In this document: positions 1 to 7,624 of the stretch, piece after piece | Position numbering within the stretch: position 1 is the first letter of the stretch | How the letters are laid out: each line of letters begins with the position of its first letter | Source: Acidimicrobiia bacterium | GTDB taxonomy: Bacteria > Actinomycetota > Acidimicrobiia > Acidimicrobiales > Ilumatobacteraceae | Direction: 5' to 3' | DNA: 27,150 nt | Assembly (NCBI GenBank): GCA_010030605.1 | Contig: RHCK01000002.1 | Location: 1 to 27,150, forward strand | The notes under the pieces: generated by a model | Database searches by the model: none | Told to the model about the DNA's origin: nothing | What the model saw: only the letters and a program-made list of their open reading frames with translations | Made by a program: the position numbers and the translations under genes

Positions 1-175
1 GGTCGACGGTTACTTCGAGGAATCGCTTCAGCCCTGGGACTTGGCCGCCGGTCTTCTGATCGCCACCGAGGCCGGAGCCACGTCGTCGGATTTTTCCGGA
101 GGCCCCGTTCGTCCCGAGCAAACGGTGGTGTGCGCCCCGGGAATTCACCGCGCTCTCATGAACCATCTGGCCTGA
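1..175 (+). CDS. Inositol monophosphatase family protein, C-terminal part (cut by window edge)
   Basis: Only the last 57 or so codons are present, read from base 2 to a TGA at 173-175. The segment DGYFE..LQPWDLAAG.LI..EAGA is the C-terminal signature of the inositol monophosphatase superfamily, in which the Asp of PWD is a metal ligand. The family removes phosphate from inositol-1-phosphate, histidinol phosphate or 3'-phosphoadenosine phosphates using Mg2+. The fragment cannot tell these substrates apart. It ends 52 bases before the response regulator on the same strand. The family assignment is firm, the substrate is open. Confidence 0.85.
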   Translation, partial: VDGYFEESLQPWDLAAGLLIATEAGATSSDFSGGPVRPEQTVVCAPGIHRALMNHLA

Positions 176-204
176 AACCGACCCACGGAGACGTCCGACC
201 CGAC

Positions 205-226
205 CCATCATCGGGCAAGATGATGG
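205..226 (+). promoter_or_regulatory. Perfect 8-bp hairpin abutting the response-regulator start codon
   Basis: CCATCATC at 205-212 pairs exactly with GATGATGG at 219-226 across the loop GGGCAA. It leaves one base before the GTG at 228 and covers the place where a ribosome binding site would lie. It could be a translational control hairpin or a dyad operator for autoregulation. The symmetry is seen directly; the function is inference. Confidence 0.4.
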
Positions 227-227
227 A

Positions 228-908
228 GTGGGCACGCGAATCCTGGCGGTGGAAGACGACGAACGCATCCGGACCGCGGTGAAACTGGCCCTCGAGGACG
301 AGGGTTGGATCGTCGATGAGGCCGCCAGTGGTGAGGAAGCCGTGGTGCTCTTCCTCCGCGAACCAGCCGATGTCGTCCTGATCGACATCATGCTTCCGGG
401 CATCGATGGGTTCGAATTGTGTCGCACCATTCGTCGTTCGAGTGACGTTCCGATCGTGATGGTCACCGCGCGTGCCGACACTCACGATGTGGTCGCCGGA
501 TTGGAAGCAGGCGCGGACGACTATTTGACGAAGCCGTTCGCCCCCAAGGAATTGTCGGCGCGAATCCGGGCACTTCTCCGACGCGCGCGTCCCGCGCACC
601 CCGCACATCCGAAACTGGTCTTCGGCGATCTCGAGATCATCCCCGACGAGGGCAAAGTGGTCCGCGCCGGAACCGAGATCCATCTCACCAAGACCGAGTT
701 CCGCCTTCTCTGCGAGTTGGCACAGAATCCCGGTCGAGTGTTCAGCCGCGAGCAACTGCTCGACCATGTGTGGGGCTACGGCTACTTCGGAGACGGTCGA
801 CTGGTCGACGTGCACGTGCGTCGATTGCGCACCAAGGTCGAAGTCGACCCGGCCAACCCTCGACACGTCGTCACGGTGCGCGGCCTCGGTTACCGACTGC
901 AGGCCTGA
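228..908 (+). CDS. mtrA: OmpR/PhoB-type response regulator, MtrA-like
   Basis: A 226-residue DNA-binding response regulator. The receiver domain (about 1-118) has the acidic pair D10/D11, phosphoacceptor D53 in LIDIMLPG, T80 and K102 in TKPF. The winged-helix output domain (about 128-226) ends in the usual VDVHVRRLRTKVE and VTVRGLGYR segments. The GTG at 228 is the only in-frame start that leaves a complete receiver; no clear Shine-Dalgarno is seen and a hairpin abuts the start. The sensor kinase starts 4 bases after the stop and a GerMN lipoprotein follows. This order matches actinobacterial mtrA-mtrB-lpqB, which controls cell division and cell-wall homeostasis, and the sequence is MtrA-like in both domains. 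The family is certain; MtrA orthology is likely but rests on context. Confidence 0.9.
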   Translation: MGTRILAVEDDERIRTAVKLALEDEGWIVDEAASGEEAVVLFLREPADVVLIDIMLPGIDGFELCRTIRRSSDVPIVMVTARADTHDVVAGLEAGADDYLTKPFAPKELSARIRALLRRARPAHPAHPKLVFGDLEIIPDEGKVVRAGTEIHLTKTEFRLLCELAQNPGRVFSREQLLDHVWGYGYFGDGRLVDVHVRRLRTKVEVDPANPRHVVTVRGLGYRLQA

Positions 909-912
909 TGGG

Positions 913-2331
913 ATGAAGACCGTCACGCGGTCGCACACGCCCCGCCGGGTTCGCACGTTCGGCCTTCGGACGCGCATTTTGTCGACGTTCGGACTCGGGA
1001 GCCTCGCGTTGTCGACGTTTCTCGCGCTCTCGACCTACAACTTCACGCGATCCAACCTGGTCGAGGAACGCGAATCGTCGGCGATCGTGAAGGCCCAACA
1101 AGACGCCGACCGTCTACGCAACGATCTCGAGTCGAATCCCACGAGCGTGCAATCCGCGATCGAACGTCTCGGAGCCGAACGTCCCCTCGTCTACTTCCGT
1201 GGCACCTGGACCGGCGACGATGCCCGTTTCTCCTCGACCGCGATTCCGACATCAATGCTCGATGCCGTGCTCGACCGTCGCGAGCCGTCGGTGATGCGCA
1301 CCGAGGTCGACGGAGAATTGGTGGTCCTGATCGGGATACCGCTCACCTCCGTCGACGGTGCGTACTTCGAGTTCCCGACCATCGACGACGTGAGGTCGAC
1401 GTTGAACAGCGTGGGATTGGCGTTGATCTTCGCCGCCGGCATCACCACTCTCATCGGCATCGTTCTCGGCGCGATCGCCGCATCCCGAGCGGTGCGGCCA
1501 CTCGTCGCGGCCAGCCAGGCGGCGCAAGCCATCGCCGGAGGACGCCTCGACACGCGCCTCGAGGAATCCAACGACCCCGACCTCTCCGCGCTCACCGCCT
1601 CATTCAACGAAATGGCGGCCGCGCTGGAGTCGAGGGTGGAACGCGACACCCGATTCACGTCCGACGTCAGCCACGAGTTGCGCTCGCCCTTGCAAACCTT
1701 GAAAGCCTCGGTCGAGGTGATGCAAGCCCGGCGCGACGAAATGCCCGAGCGCGCGCAGGCCGCTCTCGATCTACTGGTCGCCGATGTCGCGCGATTCCAA
1801 GGTCTCGTCGAGGACCTCCTCGAAATCTCCCGATTCGACGCGGGGGCGATCAAGCTCGTGATCGAGGAACTTCTGGTGGGCGAGTTCGTCCGCCAAGCAG
1901 TGAGCATCAGCAGCGCCGCCGAAACACCGGTACGCATCGCGGAGAACGCGCACGATCTCGTCATCAAAGGCGACCGACGCCGACTCGCGCGCGTGATCGC
2001 CAACCTCATCGACAACGGACGGTCGTACGGAGGCGGAGACATGATCGTGTCCGTCTTCGCGCCCGATGACGAGGAGCCGCCGACCCAGGTGTGGATCACC
2101 GTCGACGACCACGGCCCGGGGGTCGCGCCATCGGAGCGTGAACTGATCTTCGAACGCTTCGCGCGCGGTGGTGTTGCCGGTCGACGAAGTGGCTCCGAAG
2201 GTGCCGGGCTCGGACTGGCGCTGGTGTCCGAACATGTTCGACTGCATCGCGGACGGGTCTGGGTGGACGATCGGCCCGATGGTCTCGAGGGGGCACGATT
2301 CGTCATCGAGTTGCCTGCGGAGCGCGCATGA
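913..2331 (+). CDS. mtrB: Membrane sensor histidine kinase, MtrB-like
   Basis: A 472-residue kinase read from the ATG at 913, four bases after the regulator stop; the open frame extends further upstream only inside the regulator gene. TM1 is about residues 20-42. An extracytoplasmic sensor segment of about 124 residues follows, then TM2 at about 167-193, HAMP at 187-240, a HisKA domain with the phosphorylated His254 in SDVSHELRSPL, and a HATPase domain with the N box (N364/N368 in ANLIDNG), VDDHGPGV and GAGLGLALV. It should autophosphorylate and pass phosphate to D53 of the preceding regulator. The stop overlaps the next start as ATGA, so the lipoprotein is translationally coupled. In mycobacteria LpqB interacts with the MtrB sensor region. 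Histidine kinase function is certain; the MtrB name comes from context and architecture. Confidence 0.9.
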   Translation: MKTVTRSHTPRRVRTFGLRTRILSTFGLGSLALSTFLALSTYNFTRSNLVEERESSAIVKAQQDADRLRNDLESNPTSVQSAIERLGAERPLVYFRGTWTGDDARFSSTAIPTSMLDAVLDRREPSVMRTEVDGELVVLIGIPLTSVDGAYFEFPTIDDVRSTLNSVGLALIFAAGITTLIGIVLGAIAASRAVRPLVAASQAAQAIAGGRLDTRLEESNDPDLSALTASFNEMAAALESRVERDTRFTSDVSHELRSPLQTLKASVEVMQARRDEMPERAQAALDLLVADVARFQGLVEDLLEISRFDAGAIKLVIEELLVGEFVRQAVSISSAAETPVRIAENAHDLVIKGDRRRLARVIANLIDNGRSYGGGDMIVSVFAPDDEEPPTQVWITVDDHGPGVAPSERELIFERFARGGVAGRRSGSEGAGLGLALVSEHVRLHRGRVWVDDRPDGLEGARFVIELPAERA

Positions 2332-2951
2332 ACCGCCGCATCATCACCCAATTGTCGGTGTTCATACTTTCGATCGCCCTTTCCGCATGCGCCATCGGCT
2401 CGGAATCCTCGCCACGACGCATCGATGCGGACCCGGGTCGCAACTCGAACAACGAAGTGGCATCGAACGACGCCACGACTGGCATTGGTCGTATTCACCT
2501 GCAACGGACCGATTCCGCGGGAGAGTCCTCGTTGGTCGCCGTTCAACGCGACGTGCCCGTCGACGCCTCGGCGATCCTGATCGCCCTCTTCGAGGGACCC
2601 TCCGCCGACGAGCAACAAGCCGGCCTGCGTAGTGCCATACCGAGGGGCACCGAGCTCCGTTCGGTTCGATTCGTCGCCACGGGAACCCTTCGGGCCGACA
2701 TCTCGGCCGCCATTTTCGATGCCACCGGCGACGATTTGGTGTCGGCCATGGCACAGATCGTTCTCACTCTCTCCGACATCGATGGGGTGGAACAAGTCGC
2801 AGTGACGGTGGATGGGCGAGAAACCGAGTGGCCCCGAGGAGATGGAACCTTGGTGTCGCGACCACTAACGGCGTTCGACTTTCCCGGTCGTGCCGTCAGT
2901 TCACAACCCGATTATCCGACGATCATCGCCCCCGCCGACAACATCGACTGA
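2328..2951 (+). CDS. GerMN-domain lipoprotein, short LpqB-like
   Basis: A 207-residue exported lipoprotein. The signal peptide ends in a lipobox L18-S19-A20-C21, so Cys21 should be lipidated and the protein anchored outside the membrane. Residues about 55-165 form a GerMN (sporulation/spore germination) domain, with the typical VAVQRDVP, EGP and GTELRSV segments. The gene overlaps the sensor kinase stop by four bases (ATGA). LpqB of mycobacteria and Streptomyces is also a GerMN lipoprotein third in the mtrAB operon, but it is near 580 residues with a beta-propeller. Here the chain ends soon after GerMN, so the propeller is absent. A function as MtrB accessory factor is inferred from position. 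The gene ends 10 bases before the convergent pfk stop. Confidence 0.85.
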   Translation: MNRRIITQLSVFILSIALSACAIGSESSPRRIDADPGRNSNNEVASNDATTGIGRIHLQRTDSAGESSLVAVQRDVPVDASAILIALFEGPSADEQQAGLRSAIPRGTELRSVRFVATGTLRADISAAIFDATGDDLVSAMAQIVLTLSDIDGVEQVAVTVDGRETEWPRGDGTLVSRPLTAFDFPGRAVSSQPDYPTIIAPADNID

Positions 2952-2961
2952 TCGATCGACC

Positions 2962-3996
2962 TCACCCGAAGAACACGCTCGCAACGTCGCGATACAGGTC
3001 GAGATCGAGCGTGCGAGCTCGTCCGTCGACTTCGGTCAGGGGAACGGTCACGACCTTCGAGGATCGCAACGCCACCATCGACGCGAATTCACCGCGGTGT
3101 ATCGCCTCGACCGCCGCGACACCGAATCGGGTCGACAGGATGCGGTCATAGGCCGTCGGGGTTCCGCCTCGTTGAACGTGCCCGATCTGAACGACTCGGG
3201 CTTCGAAACCCGTGCGCGTTTCGATTTCTCGGGCGATATCGGCGCTCACACCCCCGAACCTCGGTCGTCCAATGTGATCGGTTCGGTACTCGGGCATGTC
3301 CATGGTGCCCGGCACCGGGGTGGCTCCCTCGGCGACCACGACGATCGATGCGTATCGTCCCCGCCGATGACGCGTCGACACCACATCGCACACGGTGGCG
3401 ATGTCGAAGGGAAGTTCGGGAATGAGAATGACCGTGGCCCCACCGGCGATTCCGGCGTAGGTCGCGATCCAACCAGTGTCGCGCCCCATCACCTCCACGA
3501 CCATCACTCGGTCGTGACTCTCGGCGGTGGTGTGAAGTCTGTCGATCGCGTCGGTCGCGATCTGAACCGCCGTGTGGAACCCGAAGGTGACGTCGGTTCC
3601 CATGACGTCGTTGTCGATGGTCTTGGGTACTCCGATCATGGGCAAACCGGTGTCGTGGATCAACTTGGTGGTCACCGTGAGAGATCCGTTTCCGCCGATC
3701 ACCACCAACGCGTCCAGGGACTGCTCGGCGAAACATTGACGAACTTTCTCCACGCCGTCGGGTCGGTCGTAGGGACTTCCGCGTCGCGTCCCGATCACGG
3801 TTCCGCCCCGAGGAAGGAGTCCACGCACGCTCGGAACATCGAGACGCACGTAACGCTGATCCATGACCCCATCCCAGGAGTCGAGAAAGCCCAAGAATTC
3901 GTCGCCGTGTCGCGTCTCCCCGGTGCGCACGATCGCTCGAATGACGGCGTTCAATCCGGGACAGTCGCCTCCGCCCGTGAGCACGCCGATCCGCAT
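2962..3996 (-). CDS. pfkA: 6-phosphofructokinase, actinobacterial mixed-substrate type
   Basis: A 344-residue phosphofructokinase that phosphorylates fructose 6-phosphate to the 1,6-bisphosphate. The ATG at 3996 gives the canonical beginning MRIGVLTGGGDCPGLNAVIR; the frame runs 26 codons further upstream without homology. Motifs are GTRRGSPYD (69-77), GGNGS (101-105), PKTIDND (124-130, catalytic D128) and MGRDTGW (170-176). Gly104 in the GGxGS loop is the ATP-type residue (PPi enzymes have Asp), while Lys125 in PKTIDND is shared with PPi enzymes and the actinobacterial 'group III' ATP enzymes. ATP is therefore the more likely phosphoryl donor. Asn103, where Asp or Glu is usual, is odd. There is no Shine-Dalgarno, but a TATGCT element sits 6 nt before the ATG, so the mRNA is probably leaderless. 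It is monocistronic and convergent with the lipoprotein gene. Confidence 0.93.
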   Translation of the reverse strand: MRIGVLTGGGDCPGLNAVIRAIVRTGETRHGDEFLGFLDSWDGVMDQRYVRLDVPSVRGLLPRGGTVIGTRRGSPYDRPDGVEKVRQCFAEQSLDALVVIGGNGSLTVTTKLIHDTGLPMIGVPKTIDNDVMGTDVTFGFHTAVQIATDAIDRLHTTAESHDRVMVVEVMGRDTGWIATYAGIAGGATVILIPELPFDIATVCDVVSTRHRRGRYASIVVVAEGATPVPGTMDMPEYRTDHIGRPRFGGVSADIAREIETRTGFEARVVQIGHVQRGGTPTAYDRILSTRFGVAAVEAIHRGEFASMVALRSSKVVTVPLTEVDGRARTLDLDLYRDVASVFFG

Positions 3997-4002
3997 GCCC
4001 CG

Positions 4003-4008
4003 AGCATA
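4003..4008 (-). promoter_or_regulatory. Candidate -10 element (TATGCT) of leaderless pfk promoter
   Basis: Read on the minus strand, TATGCT fits TANNNT and ends 6 nt before the pfk ATG at 3996, placing transcription start at or next to the start codon. No Shine-Dalgarno is present in the 78-base divergent gap. No clear -35 element was recognised. Confidence 0.5.
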
Positions 4009-4074
4009 CGAGCGGAGCTCCTCCTCATGCGGGCGGGTTGATCCCATCGCACCATCGCGTGAAACAATGAGCAC

Positions 4075-4434
4075 ATGGCTTGGGATCCCGCTCGACCGGT
4101 TCCGTGGGGACGCTTGGTGCGTGAATGGATGGTGTACGTCGTCGTCATGGCGATCGTGTTCGTGCTCTTCCTGCGCGACACGGTGACCGTCGGTTCGGTG
4201 TTGGGTCTCCTCGCGTCATTACCGATGTACCTGATCGCCGGATTCGTGCTGGCCAAGTTCGGCTACCAACGCAAGACCTTCCGAGATTTGAAGAATGCCA
4301 CCCGAGCGGCGCAAGCCGAGTCGTCGACTGGCACGGCGACTCGTGCGGCGAGTCGTAACAAGCCCGCGACCACGCGCCGCACGTCCACCGGACCGTCGCA
4401 ACACCGGCCGAACAACAAACGTAAACGTCGATGA
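4075..4434 (+). CDS. Small two-helix membrane protein with basic tail, unknown function
   Basis: A 119-residue protein I do not recognise. Two hydrophobic helices (about 18-33 and 40-61) are separated by a short RDTVTVG loop. They are followed by a long, polar, strongly basic tail (64-119) rich in Arg, Lys, Ser and Thr that ends in NNKRKRR. Such a tail would sit in the cytoplasm by the positive-inside rule and could touch nucleic acid or acidic lipid, which is inference. Its stop overlaps the glycerol kinase start (ATGA at 4431-4434), so the two are co-translated. The ATG at 4075 lies in the gap divergent from pfk and has neither a convincing Shine-Dalgarno nor a TANNNT element. It is a real gene by its coupling and frame, with no assignable role. 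Confidence 0.75.
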   Translation: MAWDPARPVPWGRLVREWMVYVVVMAIVFVLFLRDTVTVGSVLGLLASLPMYLIAGFVLAKFGYQRKTFRDLKNATRAAQAESSTGTATRAASRNKPATTRRTSTGPSQHRPNNKRKRR

Positions 4435-5945
4435 GTCATCGAAGAGACGGTTCCCCCGACTACGTGTTGGCCATCGACGCCGGCACGACAGGTGTGCGAT
4501 CTCGCGCCGTGTTCATCGACGGCCGACCCAGTGTGTCCTCGTACCGCGAATTCACGCAACACTTCCCCGAGCCGGGCTGGGTCGAACACGACGCCCACGA
4601 GATTTGGGCCGCGGTGCGAGACACGTTCTCCGATGTGGTCGACTCCGTGGGCGTGCCGATGGCGATCGGAATCACCAACCAACGCGAAACGGTGGTGGCC
4701 TGGAACAAGTCGACGGGGGAAGTTCACGGTCGCGCCATCGTCTGGCAGGACCGACGAACGGCATCGACGTGTGATCGCCTCGCTGCCGATGGCCACCTCG
4801 AGGCGGTGCGAGCAACCACGGGTTTGGTCCTCGATCCGTATTTCTCCGGAACCAAGATCGCCTGGATGCTCGAACATGGTGTCCCCCGCCATCCCGATGT
4901 GGTGTTCGGAACGATCGACAGTTGGGTGTTGTGGAATCTGACCGGTGGCGAGGTGCTGGCCACGGACCCATCGAACGCCAGTCGCACGATGCTCTACGAC
5001 CTGCGTGCCGGAACGTGGAGCGAATCGATGTGTGATCTGTTGGGCGTCCCCCGGCGTGGACTACCTGACGTTCTGCCGTCGAGCGGCCGATTCGGCGTGA
5101 CCAAGGCCGATGGGTTGCCGACTGGTGTGCCGATTTCCGGAATCGCCGGCGACCAACAGGCCGCGCTCTTCGGGCAAGCGTGTTTCGAACCAGGCATGGC
5201 GAAAAACACCTACGGAACGGGCAGCTTCGTGTTGATGAACGTGGGCGAAGAGTGCCCCGAGCCCACCCCGGGACTGATCACCACCGTGGCCTGGTCGGTG
5301 CGCGATGCAGCCGGACAGGTTCGCACTTGGTACGCCCTCGAAGGTTCGATCTTCGTCACCGGTGCCGCCGTGCAATGGTTGCGCGACGGGCTCGGCCTGA
5401 TCGCCGCGTCGTCGGACATCGGACCCTTGGCCGAAAGTGTTCCCGACAGTGGCGGCGTGTTCCTGGTGCCGGCATTCACGGGACTCGGTAGCCCGTGGTG
5501 GGATCCGTACGCCCGCGGCAGCATCATCGGCATCACTCGCGGTTCGACACGCGCACATATCGCGCGCGCGGTGGTGGAGGCCATGGCACTTCAAACCCGC
5601 GATGCAATCTCGGCGATGGAACGAGCCAGTGGGCGCGTCATTTCGGATCTTCGAGTCGATGGCGGTGCATCGGTGATGGATCTCCTGCTGCGCATTCAAG
5701 CCGACCAACTCGGCATCCCCGTTCGACGCCCCGTCGACCAGGAAACCACCGCGCTCGGTGCGGCGTATCTCGCCGGATTGGCCGAGGGTGGATGGGAATC
5801 GATGAGCGACATCGGACGCCGCTGGGTCACCGATGTCGTGGTCGAGCCATCACCGATCGGTTCGCCACAACGAGAGGCCGCCGAATCGCTGCACTCCCAG
5901 TGGTTGCGGGCGGTCGAACGATCCCGGAACTGGGCCGCTCACTGA
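4431..5945 (+). CDS. glpK: Glycerol kinase (FGGY family)
   Basis: A 504-residue FGGY kinase, full length for GlpK, that converts glycerol and ATP to sn-glycerol 3-phosphate in the cytoplasm. The N-terminal ATPase motif is LAIDAGTTGVRSR (13-25). Glycerol contacts known from the family are all present: R85 and E86 in ITNQRET, Y137 in DPYFSGTK and D241 in IAGDQQAALFG. TYGTGSFVLMN and the FGGY C-terminal signature around RVDGGAS are also clear. The start overlaps the stop of the small membrane protein by four bases, and no other glp gene (glpF, glpD) is nearby. The 3' end overlaps the convergent ACT-domain gene by 7 bases. Closely related FGGY kinases act on other polyols, but the conserved glycerol-binding residues make GlpK a secure call. 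Confidence 0.95.
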   Translation: MSHRRDGSPDYVLAIDAGTTGVRSRAVFIDGRPSVSSYREFTQHFPEPGWVEHDAHEIWAAVRDTFSDVVDSVGVPMAIGITNQRETVVAWNKSTGEVHGRAIVWQDRRTASTCDRLAADGHLEAVRATTGLVLDPYFSGTKIAWMLEHGVPRHPDVVFGTIDSWVLWNLTGGEVLATDPSNASRTMLYDLRAGTWSESMCDLLGVPRRGLPDVLPSSGRFGVTKADGLPTGVPISGIAGDQQAALFGQACFEPGMAKNTYGTGSFVLMNVGEECPEPTPGLITTVAWSVRDAAGQVRTWYALEGSIFVTGAAVQWLRDGLGLIAASSDIGPLAESVPDSGGVFLVPAFTGLGSPWWDPYARGSIIGITRGSTRAHIARAVVEAMALQTRDAISAMERASGRVISDLRVDGGASVMDLLLRIQADQLGIPVRRPVDQETTALGAAYLAGLAEGGWESMSDIGRRWVTDVVVEPSPIGSPQREAAESLHSQWLRAVERSRNWAAH

Positions 5946-6586
5946 GGACCGGAATCCACCATCGGAACCGAACCGATGATGCGCGCAATCAAGGTCAGGT
6001 GTCGCCGCTCACGGAGTCGAAACGCACCTTTCGATCGGCCGCTCACGATCGTGGGGCCAGCTTGCGCCAACGGCGCCCACGCCATGTCGCTCGGGGTGTA
6101 CTCGTGCGCGTCGTCGATCGACAAATGGCTCGCTCCATCGATGAACGCGGCGAGCCATGCCAGATCCGGGACGTCGCCACTCGTCGCCAACGGAACGGAC
6201 TCCTGATCGGACAAGATCACGCACCAATCCGATTCCAGCATCTCGCGCACCAATTCGCACGCGATCGCGGCTCGGCTCGTTGCGGGAGCCTCCATGATGC
6301 GGGCGGCAACGTCCAACGCCAGAACGCTCTGGTCGGGTCGATCGGCGGCGACTTCGTGCACGTCCTCGACGGCCACCCCCTCGACGTCGCTCACTTCATC
6401 GATCAACGCATCCGAGGTCGCACCATCGGGCAACATCACGGTCAATTCGTCGATGGCCATCCCGGCGCCACGCTCGAGAATCTCGATACCGATCACGTCA
6501 CCGTTCGCACGCCCGATGGCCGCGGCCACTCGACCGAGAGTTCCCGGTAAGTCCGGCAACCACAAACGCATCACCACGGTGGACAC
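5939..6586 (-). CDS. ACT-domain protein, regulatory, target unknown
   Basis: A 215-residue protein starting at a GTG. Residues about 4-75 form an ACT domain (VMRLWLPDLPGTLGRVAAAIG, a further hydrophobic strand, then the DVEGV segment). These domains bind amino acids or other small ligands to control metabolic enzymes. The remaining 140 residues are not a catalytic domain I recognise. They contain a hydrophobic/acidic region with CVILSDQESVPLATSG that resembles a GAF-like or second sensor fold only loosely. There is no Shine-Dalgarno, but TAGCCT lies 6 nt before the GTG, so it probably has its own leaderless promoter besides read-through from the ROK kinase 42 bases upstream. Its 3' end overlaps glpK by 7 bases. 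The ACT domain is confident, the function is open. Confidence 0.8.
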   Translation of the reverse strand: MSTVVMRLWLPDLPGTLGRVAAAIGRANGDVIGIEILERGAGMAIDELTVMLPDGATSDALIDEVSDVEGVAVEDVHEVAADRPDQSVLALDVAARIMEAPATSRAAIACELVREMLESDWCVILSDQESVPLATSGDVPDLAWLAAFIDGASHLSIDDAHEYTPSDMAWAPLAQAGPTIVSGRSKGAFRLRERRHLTLIARIIGSVPMVDSGPQ

Positions 6587-6592
6587 GGGCCG

Positions 6593-6598
6593 AGGCTA
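6593..6598 (-). promoter_or_regulatory. Candidate -10 element (TAGCCT) of leaderless ACT-protein promoter
   Basis: On the minus strand TAGCCT fits TANNNT and is followed after 6 nt by the GTG at 6586. It lies in the 42-base gap downstream of the ROK kinase stop. Confidence 0.45.
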
Positions 6599-6628
6599 AC
6601 CCACCCCATGCGCGAGCAAACGCGTGAA

Positions 6629-7624
6629 TTACTCCTCGCCGAACGACGATGCTGCGATCGCGGCCCCGAGAGCACCGGACACCTCGCCGAATCGAGCGAT
6701 ATCCAAGCGCGGGTGCGGACGAAGGTCGGGCGAATACAACAGCTCGGCGAAATGCCGACGAATGGGCTCCATCACCACCTCGTGAGAACGAGCCAACCCA
6801 CCGCCGATCACGATGCATGCGGGATCGAGAATGTTCGCGAGTCCCACCAGACCGATGGCCACCCAGCGGGCGAATTCGTCGACGATCCCGAGCGCCTGCG
6901 AATCGCCGGCCTCGGCCAATTCACACACGTGTTCGCCACGCACCTCGGACACATCGGCCACCAGCGAGGAAATCCCGGTCAACCCGCCGGCTTTCATCAC
7001 CGCGCGCGCCATCGCACCGAGCGCACTGCCCGAGGCGAATCGCTCCCAACACCCCCGACGACCGCAGGGACAGGCAGGACCATTCGGGTCGACGACCATG
7101 TGTCCGACTTCGCCCGCGAAACCGTTGTGCCCACGCACGACTCGACCACCGACGATCAGTCCACCACCGATGCCCGTCCCCAAGGTGACGACGACCGCAT
7201 CATCGAACCCTTCGGCCGCACCCGACTTCCATTCGGCGATGGCGGCACACGTGGCATCGTTCTCCACCACCACATCGCGCGCCAGGCGTCGAGACAGCAA
7301 TCCGGCCACGTCGAAATCGGCAACATCGGTCAGATTCGGTGAGGCACGAATGATGCCCGTGCGTGTCACGAGCCCGGGCACACCCACCCCGACGGAATCG
7401 TGATCACCCAACTCGTGAACCATCTCGGCCAAGGTGTCGATGATGGCCGACGGAGAATTCGGAGTGGGGCGTCGAATTTCGGCCACGATTTCCCGACCCT
7501 CGACCAACACGCCCAAGCACTTGGTGCCTCCGACGTCGATACCGATGGCGGCCGTGTTGCCCACATCACCCGACCGAGCGGACCCGGACGTCGTTGTCAC
7601 CGGGCCTTCGTTCGCAGGTGTCAT
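6629..7624 (-). CDS. glk: ROK-family sugar kinase, probable glucokinase
   Basis: A 331-residue ROK kinase that phosphorylates glucose (or a related hexose) with ATP. It has the phosphate-binding IGIDVGGTK (27-35), the LGTGIGGG loop, and the ROK zinc site made of GEVGHMVVD followed by CPCGRRGCWE (about residues 170-192), with all three Cys and the His present. The ATG at 7624 overlaps the SRPBCC stop (ATGA), which fixes the start; the open frame continues upstream only as an overlap with that gene. ROK glucokinases lie beside SRPBCC proteins and PimB-type glycosyltransferases in other actinobacteria, which supports glucokinase over a NagC-type repressor. No helix-turn-helix precedes the kinase domain, which also argues against a repressor. 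Confidence 0.9.
   Translation of the reverse strand: MTPANEGPVTTTSGSARSGDVGNTAAIGIDVGGTKCLGVLVEGREIVAEIRRPTPNSPSAIIDTLAEMVHELGDHDSVGVGVPGLVTRTGIIRASPNLTDVADFDVAGLLSRRLARDVVVENDATCAAIAEWKSGAAEGFDDAVVVTLGTGIGGGLIVGGRVVRGHNGFAGEVGHMVVDPNGPACPCGRRGCWERFASGSALGAMARAVMKAGGLTGISSLVADVSEVRGEHVCELAEAGDSQALGIVDEFARWVAIGLVGLANILDPACIVIGGGLARSHEVVMEPIRRHFAELLYSPDLRPHPRLDIARFGEVSGALGAAIAASSFGEE

Noticed and set aside
2890..4041. A 383-codon plus-strand open frame opposite pfk
   Set aside because: The product is low-complexity His/Arg/Gly/Val sequence without motifs, while the minus strand encodes a complete phosphofructokinase.
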